A DNA stretch of 28,289 nt from DASWNP01 sp036399175 (lineage in GTDB: Bacteria > Acidobacteriota > Blastocatellia > Pyrinomonadales > Pyrinomonadaceae): contig DASWNP010000029.1 of assembly GCA_036399175.1 (NCBI GenBank), positions 1 to 28,289 on the forward strand, given 5' to 3'. Position numbers and translations under genes: made by a program. This document shows, piece after piece, positions 10,896 through 19,154 of the stretch; position 1 is the first letter of the stretch, and each line of letters starts with the position of its first letter. The notes under the pieces were generated by a model that was not told the origin of the DNA, made no database searches, and saw nothing but the letters and a program-made list of their open reading frames with translations.

Positions 10896-13589
10896 TCATT
10901 CAACCGTTGTCTCTTCAACGCGCCCGGCGCGCTGCATGTCGGCGACGACGAAGCGAATCATCCTGTAGGTGATGTGAGAGGGCAGGGCGTCGCGTAGGGG
11001 CTTGAGGCGTTCGGTGCCGACGAGGTCAACGGTGATTTCGATGGCGGCGCGGTCTTCGTCCGTGACGTGGCGCGCGAGGTCGAAGGGACGACCTTCGAGG
11101 ATGCAGTCGGCCAAGTGTTTTTCGACGGTGATTTCGGTGAGGCCGCGCTGTCGGCTTATCTCTTCGATGGAAAGACCCGATTCGTAGAGCGCGTAGGTTT
11201 CATCTTTCGTGCCGATGCGCGGCGGAGCATCGGCGGCGGGCGCGGTGGATGCGGATGCTCTGCCAGAGAGTGAAGCTGCTGCTGCGGCTCGGGGCGCGTT
11301 GAAGACTTCGACGGGCAGGGCGAGGCTGACAGCCTCGCGCTCGCGCATGACTTCGCTGCCGAAGGGCGTGAGCGAGACGGTCGGATAAGTGCCGGTCGAG
11401 ACGGTGAGGCATCCGGCGGAGACGAGCGCGTCGATGTAGACGAGCAGCTCGTCCTGCGTCATGTCGGAGAGGATACCGTAGGTGGAGAGACGTTCGAGAC
11501 CGGCCTGCGTGACGTTGCGTGCGCGCGAGCCTCGGAGCGTCGAAGCTAAGAGACCTTTGCCGAAGCGTCCCTGCATGCGCGCGGCGCAGGCGAGAATTTT
11601 TCGCACACGCAACGACTCGGCATCGTCGAGAGCGCGCGCCTCGTTGATGACGACCGTTTGGGGAGCGGAGGCAGCATGTAGCTCGGCCTCTTCGCGCATA
11701 CGCCGAAGCTCGCTCTGAGCGCGCAGCTCTTCATCGAGGTCGAGCCCCGCAGGCGTCTGCTCCATGCGGAAGCGGTCGAGCCGTGTTGGCGGGTCGAGCG
11801 GAGGCGTGCGCGCGCCTGCGTCGGCGACGCGCGGCTGTGAGTCTACCGACTCTACCTCAGGAGTCTTCGTCTTCTCTTTCGAGTCGGCGAGGCAGTTGCC
11901 GCACATGCCGCAGTTGAGAGCGTGGGAGCGGTCGCCGAAGTAGTCGAGGATGAAAGCGCGATAACAGTTCTCCACGTAGCAGAAGCTAATCATCTCGCGC
12001 AGCTTGCGTTGCTCAAGAGCGGCGCGGCGCGCGAGGTCGTTGGGACGAATGCGTAGCTGTTTGACCGGATGCTCGTCGAGCATCTGCAAGCCGCGCGTGC
12101 GCCGTGCCGGCTGATAGGAGATGACGCCCGCCTCTGCGAGCGACGAGAGAGAGCGGCGCATCGCCGAAAGCTCAAGGCCGAGCGTTTCGGAAAGCTCCGA
12201 TACGTCCAGCTCCACGTCCGCGCGCTGGCTGATTTCGTAACCGCCGAGCAGCCCGTAGAGCACCTGCTTCATCTGCGCGCTGCGACGCGCGCCGACCGTC
12301 TCGCGCGCCGCCTGCGGCGTCAAAAGCAGACGCACCGCCGCGCGATTCTCTCCCGCCGCGCCGCGCTCGACGTGCCCGGCCTTCTCTAAGATGATGAGCG
12401 AGGATTGGACGGCCATCTCGTTGCGGATGCCTGCGCGCGCGGCTATCTCGCGCGTCGAAAGCTCGATGCGATGCTGCCCCGTCCCGACGAGAGCTTCGTA
12501 GACGCGCGCAATCACGTCGGGCGGCGGGTAAGAGCCTTCGATGAAGTAATCCTGCGTGCGCTTGTCGGCGTAGTTGAAGAGCAGCACGCAGCGCGACTGG
12601 AGGCCGTCGCGCCCGGCGCGTCCAATCTCCTGATAATAGGCTTCGATGGAGCCGGGCAGGTGATAATGGACGACGAAGCGTATGTCGGATTTGTCGATGC
12701 CCATGCCGAAGGCGTTCGTGGCGACAATCATCTGCACGCGCCCCGACATGAAATCCTCCTGCGCGCGCACTCGCTCCGAATCGTCCATCCCCGCGTGATA
12801 GGCGACGACCGGCAAGCGCGCTTCCTTCAAACGCTGCGCGACCTGCTCGACCGACTTGCGCGTCGAAGAGTAGATGATGCCCGAACCGCCGGGGTAAGCG
12901 GCGACGAGCGACTTGATGTGCGCAATCTTCTCGCGCTCCTTCTGCGTGTGGACGACATTGATGGAAAGGTTCGGGCGGTCGAAGCCGCTGACGAAGGCGC
13001 GCGGGTCGCGCAGGTGAAGCTGCTCGATGATGTCTGCGCGAACGTAAGGCGTGGCGGTCGCCGTCAGGGCGACGGTCTGCGGGCGTCCTATCTGCTCGAT
13101 GAAGGATTGCAGGCGCAGGTAGTCCGGACGAAAATCGTGACCCCATTGAGAGATGCAATGCGCCTCGTCAACCGCGATGAGCGAGACCTGGGCGCGCTGC
13201 AAGGCTTCGACGAAATGGGCGCTGCGGAAGCGTTCGGGCGCGACGTAGACGAGCTTATAGCGTCCCTGCCGGACGCCGCCGACCCGCGCCTTCTGCTCCT
13301 CGAAATCAATCGAGCTGTTGATGAAAGTCGCGGGCAGACCGCGCGCCTGCAAGGCATCGACCTGATCTTTCATCAAAGCGATGAGCGGCGAGACGACGAG
13401 CGTCGCGCCCTCTCTCATCAGGGCGGGCAACTGGTAGCAGAGCGATTTGCCGCCGCCCGTCGGCATCACGACCACCGTGTCGTGGCCTTCGAGTATCGCG
13501 CCGACGACTTCGCGCTGTCCCTCTCGGAAATCCTCGAAGCCGAAATGTTCACGAAGCGCCGCCCGCGCCGCTTCCATGCTCAAACTCAT
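10896..13589 (-). CDS. recQ: ATP-dependent DNA helicase RecQ
   Basis: RecQ unwinds DNA 3'-5' in recombinational repair. The 897-aa product shows motif 0 (FEDFREGQREVV, about 18-29), Walker A MPTGGGKS (42-49), the DEAH box with the RecQ aromatic-rich loop (VDEAHCISQWGHDFRPDY, 140-157), motifs V and VI (TNAFGMGIDKSDIRFVVHYH and QEIGRAGRDG), and the RQC zinc cluster (CYRAFILDYFGDRSHALN then CGMCGNC). A Pro/Glu-rich linker follows, then a second winged-helix-like segment (VRKILACAARMQGRFGKGLL) and a C-terminal helix-turn-helix segment (YESGLSIEEISRQRGLTEIT) of the type found at the end of some RecQ proteins in place of HRDC. It is much longer than E. coli RecQ (about 610 aa). ATG at 13589 is used; a second ATG lies four codons in. 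Confidence 0.95.
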   Translation of the reverse strand: MSLSMEAARAALREHFGFEDFREGQREVVGAILEGHDTVVVMPTGGGKSLCYQLPALMREGATLVVSPLIALMKDQVDALQARGLPATFINSSIDFEEQKARVGGVRQGRYKLVYVAPERFRSAHFVEALQRAQVSLIAVDEAHCISQWGHDFRPDYLRLQSFIEQIGRPQTVALTATATPYVRADIIEQLHLRDPRAFVSGFDRPNLSINVVHTQKEREKIAHIKSLVAAYPGGSGIIYSSTRKSVEQVAQRLKEARLPVVAYHAGMDDSERVRAQEDFMSGRVQMIVATNAFGMGIDKSDIRFVVHYHLPGSIEAYYQEIGRAGRDGLQSRCVLLFNYADKRTQDYFIEGSYPPPDVIARVYEALVGTGQHRIELSTREIAARAGIRNEMAVQSSLIILEKAGHVERGAAGENRAAVRLLLTPQAARETVGARRSAQMKQVLYGLLGGYEISQRADVELDVSELSETLGLELSAMRRSLSSLAEAGVISYQPARRTRGLQMLDEHPVKQLRIRPNDLARRAALEQRKLREMISFCYVENCYRAFILDYFGDRSHALNCGMCGNCLADSKEKTKTPEVESVDSQPRVADAGARTPPLDPPTRLDRFRMEQTPAGLDLDEELRAQSELRRMREEAELHAASAPQTVVINEARALDDAESLRVRKILACAARMQGRFGKGLLASTLRGSRARNVTQAGLERLSTYGILSDMTQDELLVYIDALVSAGCLTVSTGTYPTVSLTPFGSEVMREREAVSLALPVEVFNAPRAAAAASLSGRASASTAPAADAPPRIGTKDETYALYESGLSIEEISRQRGLTEITVEKHLADCILEGRPFDLARHVTDEDRAAIEITVDLVGTERLKPLRDALPSHITYRMIRFVVADMQRAGRVEETTVE

Positions 13590-13594
13590 AGTTT

Positions 13595-13672
13595 CAAGTC
13601 TAAAGTCTCAAGCCTCAAGTCTCAAGTCTCGAAATCATCCCCGACCGGAGACTCGGAAGGCTTTAGACTTCC
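13595..13672. repeat. 7-bp tandem repeat cluster between divergent genes
   Basis: Five consecutive heptamers occur at 13595-13629: CAAGTCT, AAAGTCT, CAAGCCT, CAAGTCT, CAAGTCT. An inverted copy CTTTAGACTTCC sits at 13661-13672, making a 10-bp inverted repeat with AAGTCTAAAG at 13596-13605. The cluster fills most of the 111-bp gap between the divergent recQ and 13701 genes, where promoters for both would be expected. Confidence 0.75.
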
Positions 13673-13700
13673 AACTTTTTCCGTTAAGCTTTCGGGCGAA

Positions 13701-14270
13701 ATGAAGAAGCAGGAATGGAAGGCACGCACGAAGCGCGATTTGATGATTGAGGTGTGGGAGCATCTGGATTGCGAGTCGGTGGGTGCGAAGGAATTGGAGG
13801 CCGTCTCGGAGGCGGTGCGCGAGCGTTTCGGCGAGGGCGCGGTCGATAGTCCTGCGAGCGTGGCGCGGCTTCTGGCCGACGAGGGCGCGGAGTTGCGTCA
13901 CGCCGAAGTCCTGGAGATGGACGCGCGCTGGCGTTCGGCTGACCCCTACGAGGCGATGTTCAGAAACGTCCTCAAGTTCTCCGACTTCGCGCAGGCCGCC
14001 GCTTCGATAAAGAACCTGAATAACCTCCGCAAGCAGTTCGAGCGCAAGCAGGACAAGGCGGGTCTCAGACGCGTGCACGAGACGGTCTTGAAGGGCAAGC
14101 AGCGCGCCGAGATGATTGCACGCAACCCCTCGGTCAACGAGCGCAAACGCGCCGAGAAGACCGAAATCGCGCAGTGGTTCACCGTCTGGCTGCAATCGCC
14201 CGAAATCTTCGACGACTGGCTGGAGCTACGCCGTCGCTCAAAGGATTTCCGCGAGCGCTTCGACGAGTGA
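13701..14270 (+). CDS. Conserved-looking hypothetical protein (189 aa)
   Basis: The 189-aa protein starts MKKQEWKARTKRDLMIEVWE at the ATG at 13701. The same frame is open far upstream, but that part is antisense to recQ and not credible. The product is charged and mainly helical, without signal peptide or membrane helix. It contains VRERFGEGAVDSPASVARLL and ADEGAELRHAEVLEMD, and ends with EIAQWFTVWLQSPEIFDDWL then ELRRRSKDFRERFDE. No catalytic motif is recognised. It is divergent from recQ and converges on glmS, with a long hairpin between them. It looks like a lineage-restricted soluble protein of unknown function. Confidence 0.75.
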   Translation: MKKQEWKARTKRDLMIEVWEHLDCESVGAKELEAVSEAVRERFGEGAVDSPASVARLLADEGAELRHAEVLEMDARWRSADPYEAMFRNVLKFSDFAQAAASIKNLNNLRKQFERKQDKAGLRRVHETVLKGKQRAEMIARNPSVNERKRAEKTEIAQWFTVWLQSPEIFDDWLELRRRSKDFRERFDE

Positions 14271-14275
14271 AGCTG

Positions 14276-14336
14276 TCGAACATCGAGAGGGCGGCGCGTA
14301 GCAATCAAGGCTGCGCGCCGCCCTCTCGATGTTCGA
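14276..14336. terminator. Long-stem terminator between convergent genes
   Basis: A perfect 23-bp inverted repeat (14276-14298 against 14314-14336, arms starting TCGAACATCGAG and ending CTCGATGTTCGA) is extended inward by further pairs, with a short loop. It separates the + strand hypothetical gene from glmS on the - strand and overlaps neither. Confidence 0.8.
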
Positions 14337-14356
14337 TGCAATCGTCGTCGGTTTTC

Positions 14357-16216
14357 TTATTCCACCGTAACAGACTTGGCGAGGTTGCGGGGTTGGTCAA
14401 CGTCGCAGCCGCGTCGGACGGCGATGTGGTAGGCGAGGAGTTGGAGGGGGATGACGGCGAGGATGGGCGAGAGAAGGTCGCTGGAGGGCGGAATCTCTAT
14501 CTTGTAGTCGGAGACTTCCGCAGACATCGCGTCGCCTTCGGTGAGGATGGAGAGGACGATGCCTTCGCGCGCTTTGACCTCGACGATGTTGGAGTGGGTC
14601 TTCTCGTAGCGCATCTCGGAAGCCTTGTTTCCTTCCTCGCGCGGGTTGACGACGACGACGGGCAGGCGCTCGTCAATCAACGCATTGGGGCCGTGCTTCA
14701 TCTCGCCCGCCGGGTAGCCTTCGGCGTGGATGTAGGAAATCTCCTTGAGCTTGAGCGCGCCTTCGAGGGCGACGGGGAAGTTGATGCCGCGACCGAGGTA
14801 GAGAAAGTCTGTCGAGCGGAAGAACTCTCTGGATAGCTCCTCGATTTCGTCCGCCTCGGAGAGCAGGTTTTCAATCTTGACGGGAAGCTCCGCCAACTGC
14901 TGCGCGTGATGGCGCGCTTCCTCCTGCCCCATGACGCCGCGAAGCTGTCCGAGATAGAGGCCGAAGAGATAGAGCGCAACCATCTGCGCGGTGAAAGCCT
15001 TCGTGGAAGCGACGCCGATTTCGGGGCCGGCGTGCGTGAGAATCGTGCCGTCGCTCTCTCTGGTAATCATCGAGCCCTGCACGTTGCAGATGGAGAGAAT
15101 CTTCGCGCCGCGCTCTTTGGCTTCGCGCAGGGCGGCGATGGTGTCGGCAGTCTCGCCCGATTGAGAGATGACGACGAGAAGCGTCTGCTCATCGATGACA
15201 GGGTCGCGGTAGCGAAACTCGGATGCGTAGTCCACTTCGACGGGAACGCGGGCGAGCTGCTCGATCATGTATTTTCCGGCGAGCCCCGCGTGCCAGGAAG
15301 TGCCGCAGGCGGCGATGAGGACGCGCGTAAAACTCTTGAACTCGGCGTCGGTGATGTTCATCTCATCGAGATAGATGCGCCCTGTGTCGAGGGAGACGCG
15401 CCCCTGCACGGTGTCGCGGACGGCGCGCGGCTGCTCGTAGATTTCCTTGAGCATGAAATGCTTGAAGCCGCCCTTCTCCGCCATGATGGGATCCCAGGTG
15501 ATGCGCTGCTGCTGGGGCTCGACCGGGTTGCCGTCGAAGTCTGTGACGTGAACGGCGTCTTTTGTGAGCACGGCGATTTCGCCGTCGCCGAGGAAGAAAA
15601 CGTCGCGCGTGTGCTGGAGGATGGGCGGCACGTCGGAGGCGACGAAGAACTCGCCGTCGCCGAGGCCGATGACGACGGGCGGCCCCTGGCGGACGGCGAT
15701 AATCATGTCGGGCTCGTCCGAAGAGATAATCGAGAGGGCGAAGATGCCGCGCAGCTCGCGCACCGTCCGGCGCACGGCACGCTCTAAGGTCTCTTCTTCG
15801 CGCAGGTATTCTTCGATGAGATGCGCGACAATCTCCGTGTCGGTCTCGGTGACGAAGCGGTGGTCGGTGCGGCGCAGGCGCTCTTTGAGCTGAAGATAGT
15901 TTTCGATGATGCCGTTATGAACGACGACGACGCGCCCGGTGCAGTCGCGGTGCGGATGCGCGTTTTCTTCGGTCGGACGCCCGTGCGTCGCCCAACGCGT
16001 GTGGCCGATGCCGTAAGTGCCGTCGAGCGGCTTCAGGCGAATCGCTTCTTCGAGGTTGCGCAGCTTCCCCTCGGCGCGACGGATGTCGAGACGGTGGCTT
16101 TCATCCACGACCGCGATACCAGCCGAATCGTAGCCGCGATATTCGAGCTTCCGCAGCCCGTCGAGGATGACGGGCACGACCTGCTTATTGCCGACGTAAC
16201 CAACAATTCCACACAT
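14357..16216 (-). CDS. glmS: Glutamine--fructose-6-phosphate aminotransferase
   Basis: GlmS makes glucosamine-6-phosphate from fructose-6-phosphate and glutamine, the first step to UDP-GlcNAc. The 619-aa protein begins MCGIVGYVGNKQVV, so the catalytic Cys follows the initiator Met. The glutaminase domain continues with LEYRGYDSAGIAV and HTRWATHGRPTEENAHPH. Two SIS isomerase domains follow (SQSGETADT; VASTKAFTAQ), and the protein ends DQPRNLAKSVTVE, the conserved C-terminus. The start is fixed at ATG 16216 by the catalytic Cys and by AGGAGA eight nt upstream; the frame is open a further 24 codons. Only about 115 nt separate it from glmU upstream, and that gap holds a heptamer hairpin rather than a visible glmS ribozyme. 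Confidence 0.97.
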   Translation of the reverse strand: MCGIVGYVGNKQVVPVILDGLRKLEYRGYDSAGIAVVDESHRLDIRRAEGKLRNLEEAIRLKPLDGTYGIGHTRWATHGRPTEENAHPHRDCTGRVVVVHNGIIENYLQLKERLRRTDHRFVTETDTEIVAHLIEEYLREEETLERAVRRTVRELRGIFALSIISSDEPDMIIAVRQGPPVVIGLGDGEFFVASDVPPILQHTRDVFFLGDGEIAVLTKDAVHVTDFDGNPVEPQQQRITWDPIMAEKGGFKHFMLKEIYEQPRAVRDTVQGRVSLDTGRIYLDEMNITDAEFKSFTRVLIAACGTSWHAGLAGKYMIEQLARVPVEVDYASEFRYRDPVIDEQTLLVVISQSGETADTIAALREAKERGAKILSICNVQGSMITRESDGTILTHAGPEIGVASTKAFTAQMVALYLFGLYLGQLRGVMGQEEARHHAQQLAELPVKIENLLSEADEIEELSREFFRSTDFLYLGRGINFPVALEGALKLKEISYIHAEGYPAGEMKHGPNALIDERLPVVVVNPREEGNKASEMRYEKTHSNIVEVKAREGIVLSILTEGDAMSAEVSDYKIEIPPSSDLLSPILAVIPLQLLAYHIAVRRGCDVDQPRNLAKSVTVE

Positions 16217-16238
16217 GTTGCTTTCTCCTGAAACGCGG

Positions 16239-16313
16239 GTAAATGGTGAATGGTGAATGGTAAATAGGTAAAGGCAGTTTTTCTCCATTTACCATTTACT
16301 GTTCACCATTTAC
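16239..16313. repeat. Heptamer repeats forming a 27-bp hairpin
   Basis: The left arm (16239-16265) reads as heptamers GTAAATG, GTGAATG, GTGAATG, GTAAAT. The right arm (16287-16313) is built from CATTTAC units with one TGTTCAC. The arms pair at 24 of 27 positions with a 21-nt loop, and in + strand RNA the three mismatches are G-U wobbles. In - strand RNA, the direction of glmU-glmS, they are A-C mismatches. It lies between the glmU stop and the glmS ribosome-binding site. Confidence 0.8.
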
Positions 16314-16331
16314 TTGTCTTCGTATTCCTTG

Positions 16332-17918
16332 TTACTCGTCACTCGTCGCGGTAGTTACCGCTTCTTCGGTGTCGATAGTCTGAGACGCGCCGCCGTAGGG
16401 CGTGTTGTCGTCGCCGGTTGATGAGGGGGAAGTTGCGGAGGCGTCTGTTTGAGGTTCGCGGGGCTGCTGCTGTTCATCGAGCTGTTTGTCGCCGAGTTGT
16501 TTCCTGATGGTGGCGGGGACTCCGGCGACGAGCGTGTCGGGCGGAACGTCCTTTGTGACGACTGAGCCCGCGCCGGTCATGGAGCGAGCGCCGACGCGGA
16601 CGGGCGCGACGAGCATCGTGTCAGAGCCAATCTTGGCGTCTTCTTCGATGACGGTCTGGTGCTTCTGTTTGCCGTCGTAGTTGCATGTGACGGTGCCCGC
16701 GCCGATGTTCGTGCGCTCGCCGATGGTGGCGTCGCCTAGATAGGTTAGATGCTGCGCTTTGGCCTTCGCGCCGAGGCGCGACTTTTTCACCTCGACGAAG
16801 TTGCCGACCGAGGCCGATTCCTCCATCTGCGCGTTCATGCGCAGGTGCGCGAAGGGGCCGACGGAGCAGTGGTCTGAGATGTCGGAATCGACGATGACCG
16901 AGTGGTCTCTAATCTGCACGCCGTTGCCGATGCGCGAGTTGGTGATGCGCGTCCCCGGGCGTATCTCGCAGTTCTCGCCGATGACTGTGCGCCCCTCGAT
17001 GTGCGTGCCGGGATGGATGACCGTGTCGCGCCCGATTTGCGCGTCGGCGCTGACGTAGGTGTGCTGCGGGTCGATAATGGTGACGCCGCTGTCGAGCATC
17101 AGTCGGCGAAGCGTTCGATGGCGCATGATGCGCTCGAACTCAGCAAGCTCGACGCGCGTGTTGATGCCGGAGACCTCGCGCGCGTCCGTGTGCAGATAGA
17201 CGCTCACGTCTTCGCCGTCGGCGCGAAGGATGCCGGGCACGTCCGTCAGGTAATACTCGCCCTGAGCGTTCGCGGGCTGCACGCGCTCAAGCGCGCGAAA
17301 GAGCGTGCTCGTCTCGAAACAGTAGATTCCGGCGTTGATTTCGTTAATCTGTCGCTCTTCCGGCGTAGCGTCCTTCTGCTCGACGATGCGCTCGAAGCGG
17401 CCTTCGGCGTCGCGGATGATGCGCCCGTAGCCGGTCGGGTCTTCGAGGCGGACGGCGAGCAGGGTGCAGGCCGCGCCGCGACCTCTGTGAGTGCGATGCT
17501 GGTAGAAGAGGGCGAGGAGCGTTTCGGCGCGCACGAAAGGCACGTCGCCGGAGAGCACGAAGAGGGTGGAGCCAGCTTCGGCGAGCGCATCGCGTGCGGC
17601 CATGACGGCGTCGCCCGTGCCGCGTTGCTCGGTCTGAGTGATGAAGATTGCGCCCGCCTCGCCAAGCTCTTCGCCGACCGCCGCCTTGACCTCTTCCGCC
17701 TGATGGCCGACGACGACATAGACGGGGCGCGCCTCCTTCTGCAAGGCGGCGGCGGTGCGGCAGACGTGCGCGATGAGCGGGCGTCCGCCGAGCTGGTGCA
17801 GAACCTTCGCCGTGCGCGAGCGCATGCGCGTTCCCAAACCGGCGGCGAGGATGAGCACGTCGAGCGGCGCGGCGGCGGCGGTCGCGGCTTGCGTCGGGGA
17901 TTGAGATTGTTTCTCCAT
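16332..17918 (-). CDS. glmU: Bifunctional UDP-GlcNAc synthase GlmU
   Basis: GlmU acetylates glucosamine-1-phosphate and then transfers UMP to give UDP-GlcNAc. The 528-aa product has the uridyltransferase signature LILAAGLGTRMRSRTAKVLH (about 23-42), the segment LSGDVPF, and a left-handed beta-helix of hexapeptide repeats from about residue 270. Acetyltransferase residues matching E. coli R333, K351, H363, Y366 and N386 are present in FAHLR, VEVKK, QHLTYLGDA and TCNYDG. About 20 extra N-terminal and 50 extra C-terminal residues are low-complexity (Gln/Ser/Thr/Asp-rich). The ATG at 17918 lies 27 nt after the yvcK stop, so the two are almost certainly co-transcribed, with glmS next. Confidence 0.96.
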   Translation of the reverse strand: MEKQSQSPTQAATAAAAPLDVLILAAGLGTRMRSRTAKVLHQLGGRPLIAHVCRTAAALQKEARPVYVVVGHQAEEVKAAVGEELGEAGAIFITQTEQRGTGDAVMAARDALAEAGSTLFVLSGDVPFVRAETLLALFYQHRTHRGRGAACTLLAVRLEDPTGYGRIIRDAEGRFERIVEQKDATPEERQINEINAGIYCFETSTLFRALERVQPANAQGEYYLTDVPGILRADGEDVSVYLHTDAREVSGINTRVELAEFERIMRHRTLRRLMLDSGVTIIDPQHTYVSADAQIGRDTVIHPGTHIEGRTVIGENCEIRPGTRITNSRIGNGVQIRDHSVIVDSDISDHCSVGPFAHLRMNAQMEESASVGNFVEVKKSRLGAKAKAQHLTYLGDATIGERTNIGAGTVTCNYDGKQKHQTVIEEDAKIGSDTMLVAPVRVGARSMTGAGSVVTKDVPPDTLVAGVPATIRKQLGDKQLDEQQQPREPQTDASATSPSSTGDDNTPYGGASQTIDTEEAVTTATSDE

Positions 17919-17945
17919 AGAGATTCCGGGAGCGCGTTTGGAAGT

Positions 17946-19058
17946 TCAGGTGCGCGTCGCGTGCAGCAGCGCTTCGGCGCGCCTCGACGTGTGACAGATG
18001 GCCTGCTCGAAGCAGGCGATGATAACGCGCGAGAGTTTTTCCGGGCTGTGACGAACTTTTTCGCTCTCGTCGAGCAAATCGGCGCGAATTATCTCGGTCT
18101 CCGCGCCGAACTCTTTCTCAAGCTGATGGTCGGTCAGGCCAATTTGATGCGCGCCCTCGGCCAGGTAACGCGCGGCCTGCTCTTCGCTGATGGGACGGTC
18201 GTTGACGATTGTGTAGTCGAAGTGAATCTCGGGCGCGTAGCGTTTGACCATCTCAAGATGCTGGCGCGCGGTGTAGCCGTCGGTCTCGCCGGGCTGTGTC
18301 ATCAGGTTGCAGATGAAAATCTTGACGGCGCGCGACTGGCCGATGGATTCGGCGACGCGCGCGACGAGAAGGTTCGGCAGAATGCTCGTGTAGAGAGAGC
18401 CGGGGCCGACCGTGATGACATCGGCGTTGCGAATCGCCGTGAGAGCTTCAGGCAGCGGGAGGCATTGTTCAGGCTCTAAGCTCAGGCGACGAATCGGGGC
18501 GCGCGAGGCCGTGATATTCGTCTCGCCCCGTACGACCGCGCCGTCTTCGAGTTCGGCGACGAGCCGCACGTCGTTGAGGGTCGCGGGATAGATGCGCCCC
18601 TTGCTCGCAAGCACTTCCGAAGAGAGACGCACGGCCTCGACGAAGTCGCCCGTCACGTCGGTCAGGGCGGCGAGGAAGAGGTTGCCGAAGCTGTGGCCGC
18701 CGAGCTGGCCGTCGCCGCGAAAGCGATACTGGAAGAGACGCGAAAGCAGCGTCGAGTCTTCGGAGAGGGCGACCATGCAGTTGCGTATGTCGCCGGGCGG
18801 GAGCATCTGCAACTCGTCGCGCAGACGCCCCGAGCTTCCGCCGTCGTCGGAGACAGTGACGATGGCCGAGAGCGAGTCGAGCCAGGTCGAACCTTCTTCA
18901 AACCTGCCGACGAGCTGCTTCAACCCGGCCAGCACCGTCGAGAGACCTGTGCCGCCGCCGATGGCAACCAGCTTGAGTCCGCGTTCTGTTTCCGTTAGCA
19001 AATGGTCGCTCTCCTCAAAGACGCGCGCCGGGCGCACGTCAGCCGCCGGTGAAATCAT
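17946..19058 (-). CDS. yvcK: YvcK/GlmR-family UDP-GlcNAc-binding regulator
   Basis: The product matches the YvcK (CofD-like) family with VAIGGGTGLSTVLAGLK (GGGTG at 34-38), VTVSDDGGSSGRLRDE (71-77), LPPGDIRNCMVAL, GGHSFGNLFLAALT and ICNLMTQPGETDGYT. In Bacillus subtilis the homologue GlmR binds UDP-GlcNAc and stimulates GlmS, and it is needed for normal cell-wall synthesis on gluconeogenic carbon. I chose the ATG at 19058 (370 aa). A TTG at 19115 would add 19 residues with no ribosome-binding site and no family resemblance. It lies 96 nt downstream of the TPR-protein gene and 27 nt upstream of glmU, so its linkage to glmU and glmS fits the known function. Confidence 0.93.
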   Translation of the reverse strand: MISPAADVRPARVFEESDHLLTETERGLKLVAIGGGTGLSTVLAGLKQLVGRFEEGSTWLDSLSAIVTVSDDGGSSGRLRDELQMLPPGDIRNCMVALSEDSTLLSRLFQYRFRGDGQLGGHSFGNLFLAALTDVTGDFVEAVRLSSEVLASKGRIYPATLNDVRLVAELEDGAVVRGETNITASRAPIRRLSLEPEQCLPLPEALTAIRNADVITVGPGSLYTSILPNLLVARVAESIGQSRAVKIFICNLMTQPGETDGYTARQHLEMVKRYAPEIHFDYTIVNDRPISEEQAARYLAEGAHQIGLTDHQLEKEFGAETEIIRADLLDESEKVRHSPEKLSRVIIACFEQAICHTSRRAEALLHATRT

Positions 19059-19154
19059 ACCCAAAAGAGTTAGGCTTTTAAAGCGGGAAGAGTTTAAAGG
19101 GACTTTCGCGTCCAAAGCGTGTGCCGGAGGGGAGACTCTCTTTGCGAGCGCTTT

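Noticed and set aside
13595..13629. Considered as a small CRISPR-like array.
   Set aside because: Units are 7 bp with no spacers between them, which excludes CRISPR.
12405..13700. Open + strand frame of 432 codons antisense to recQ, continuous with the 13701 gene.
   Set aside because: It mirrors the recQ codon pattern, has no recognisable domain, and the downstream gene has its own credible ATG start.
16217..16331. Possible glmS ribozyme or riboswitch upstream of glmS.
   Set aside because: The 115-bp gap consists largely of heptamer repeats and lacks space for the conserved ribozyme core.
16902..18479. 525-codon + strand frame antisense to glmU and yvcK.
   Set aside because: It spans two well-identified opposite-strand genes and their gap. 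Its composition (Ala/Arg/Val/Asp-rich, no domain) is what antisense of GC-rich codons gives.
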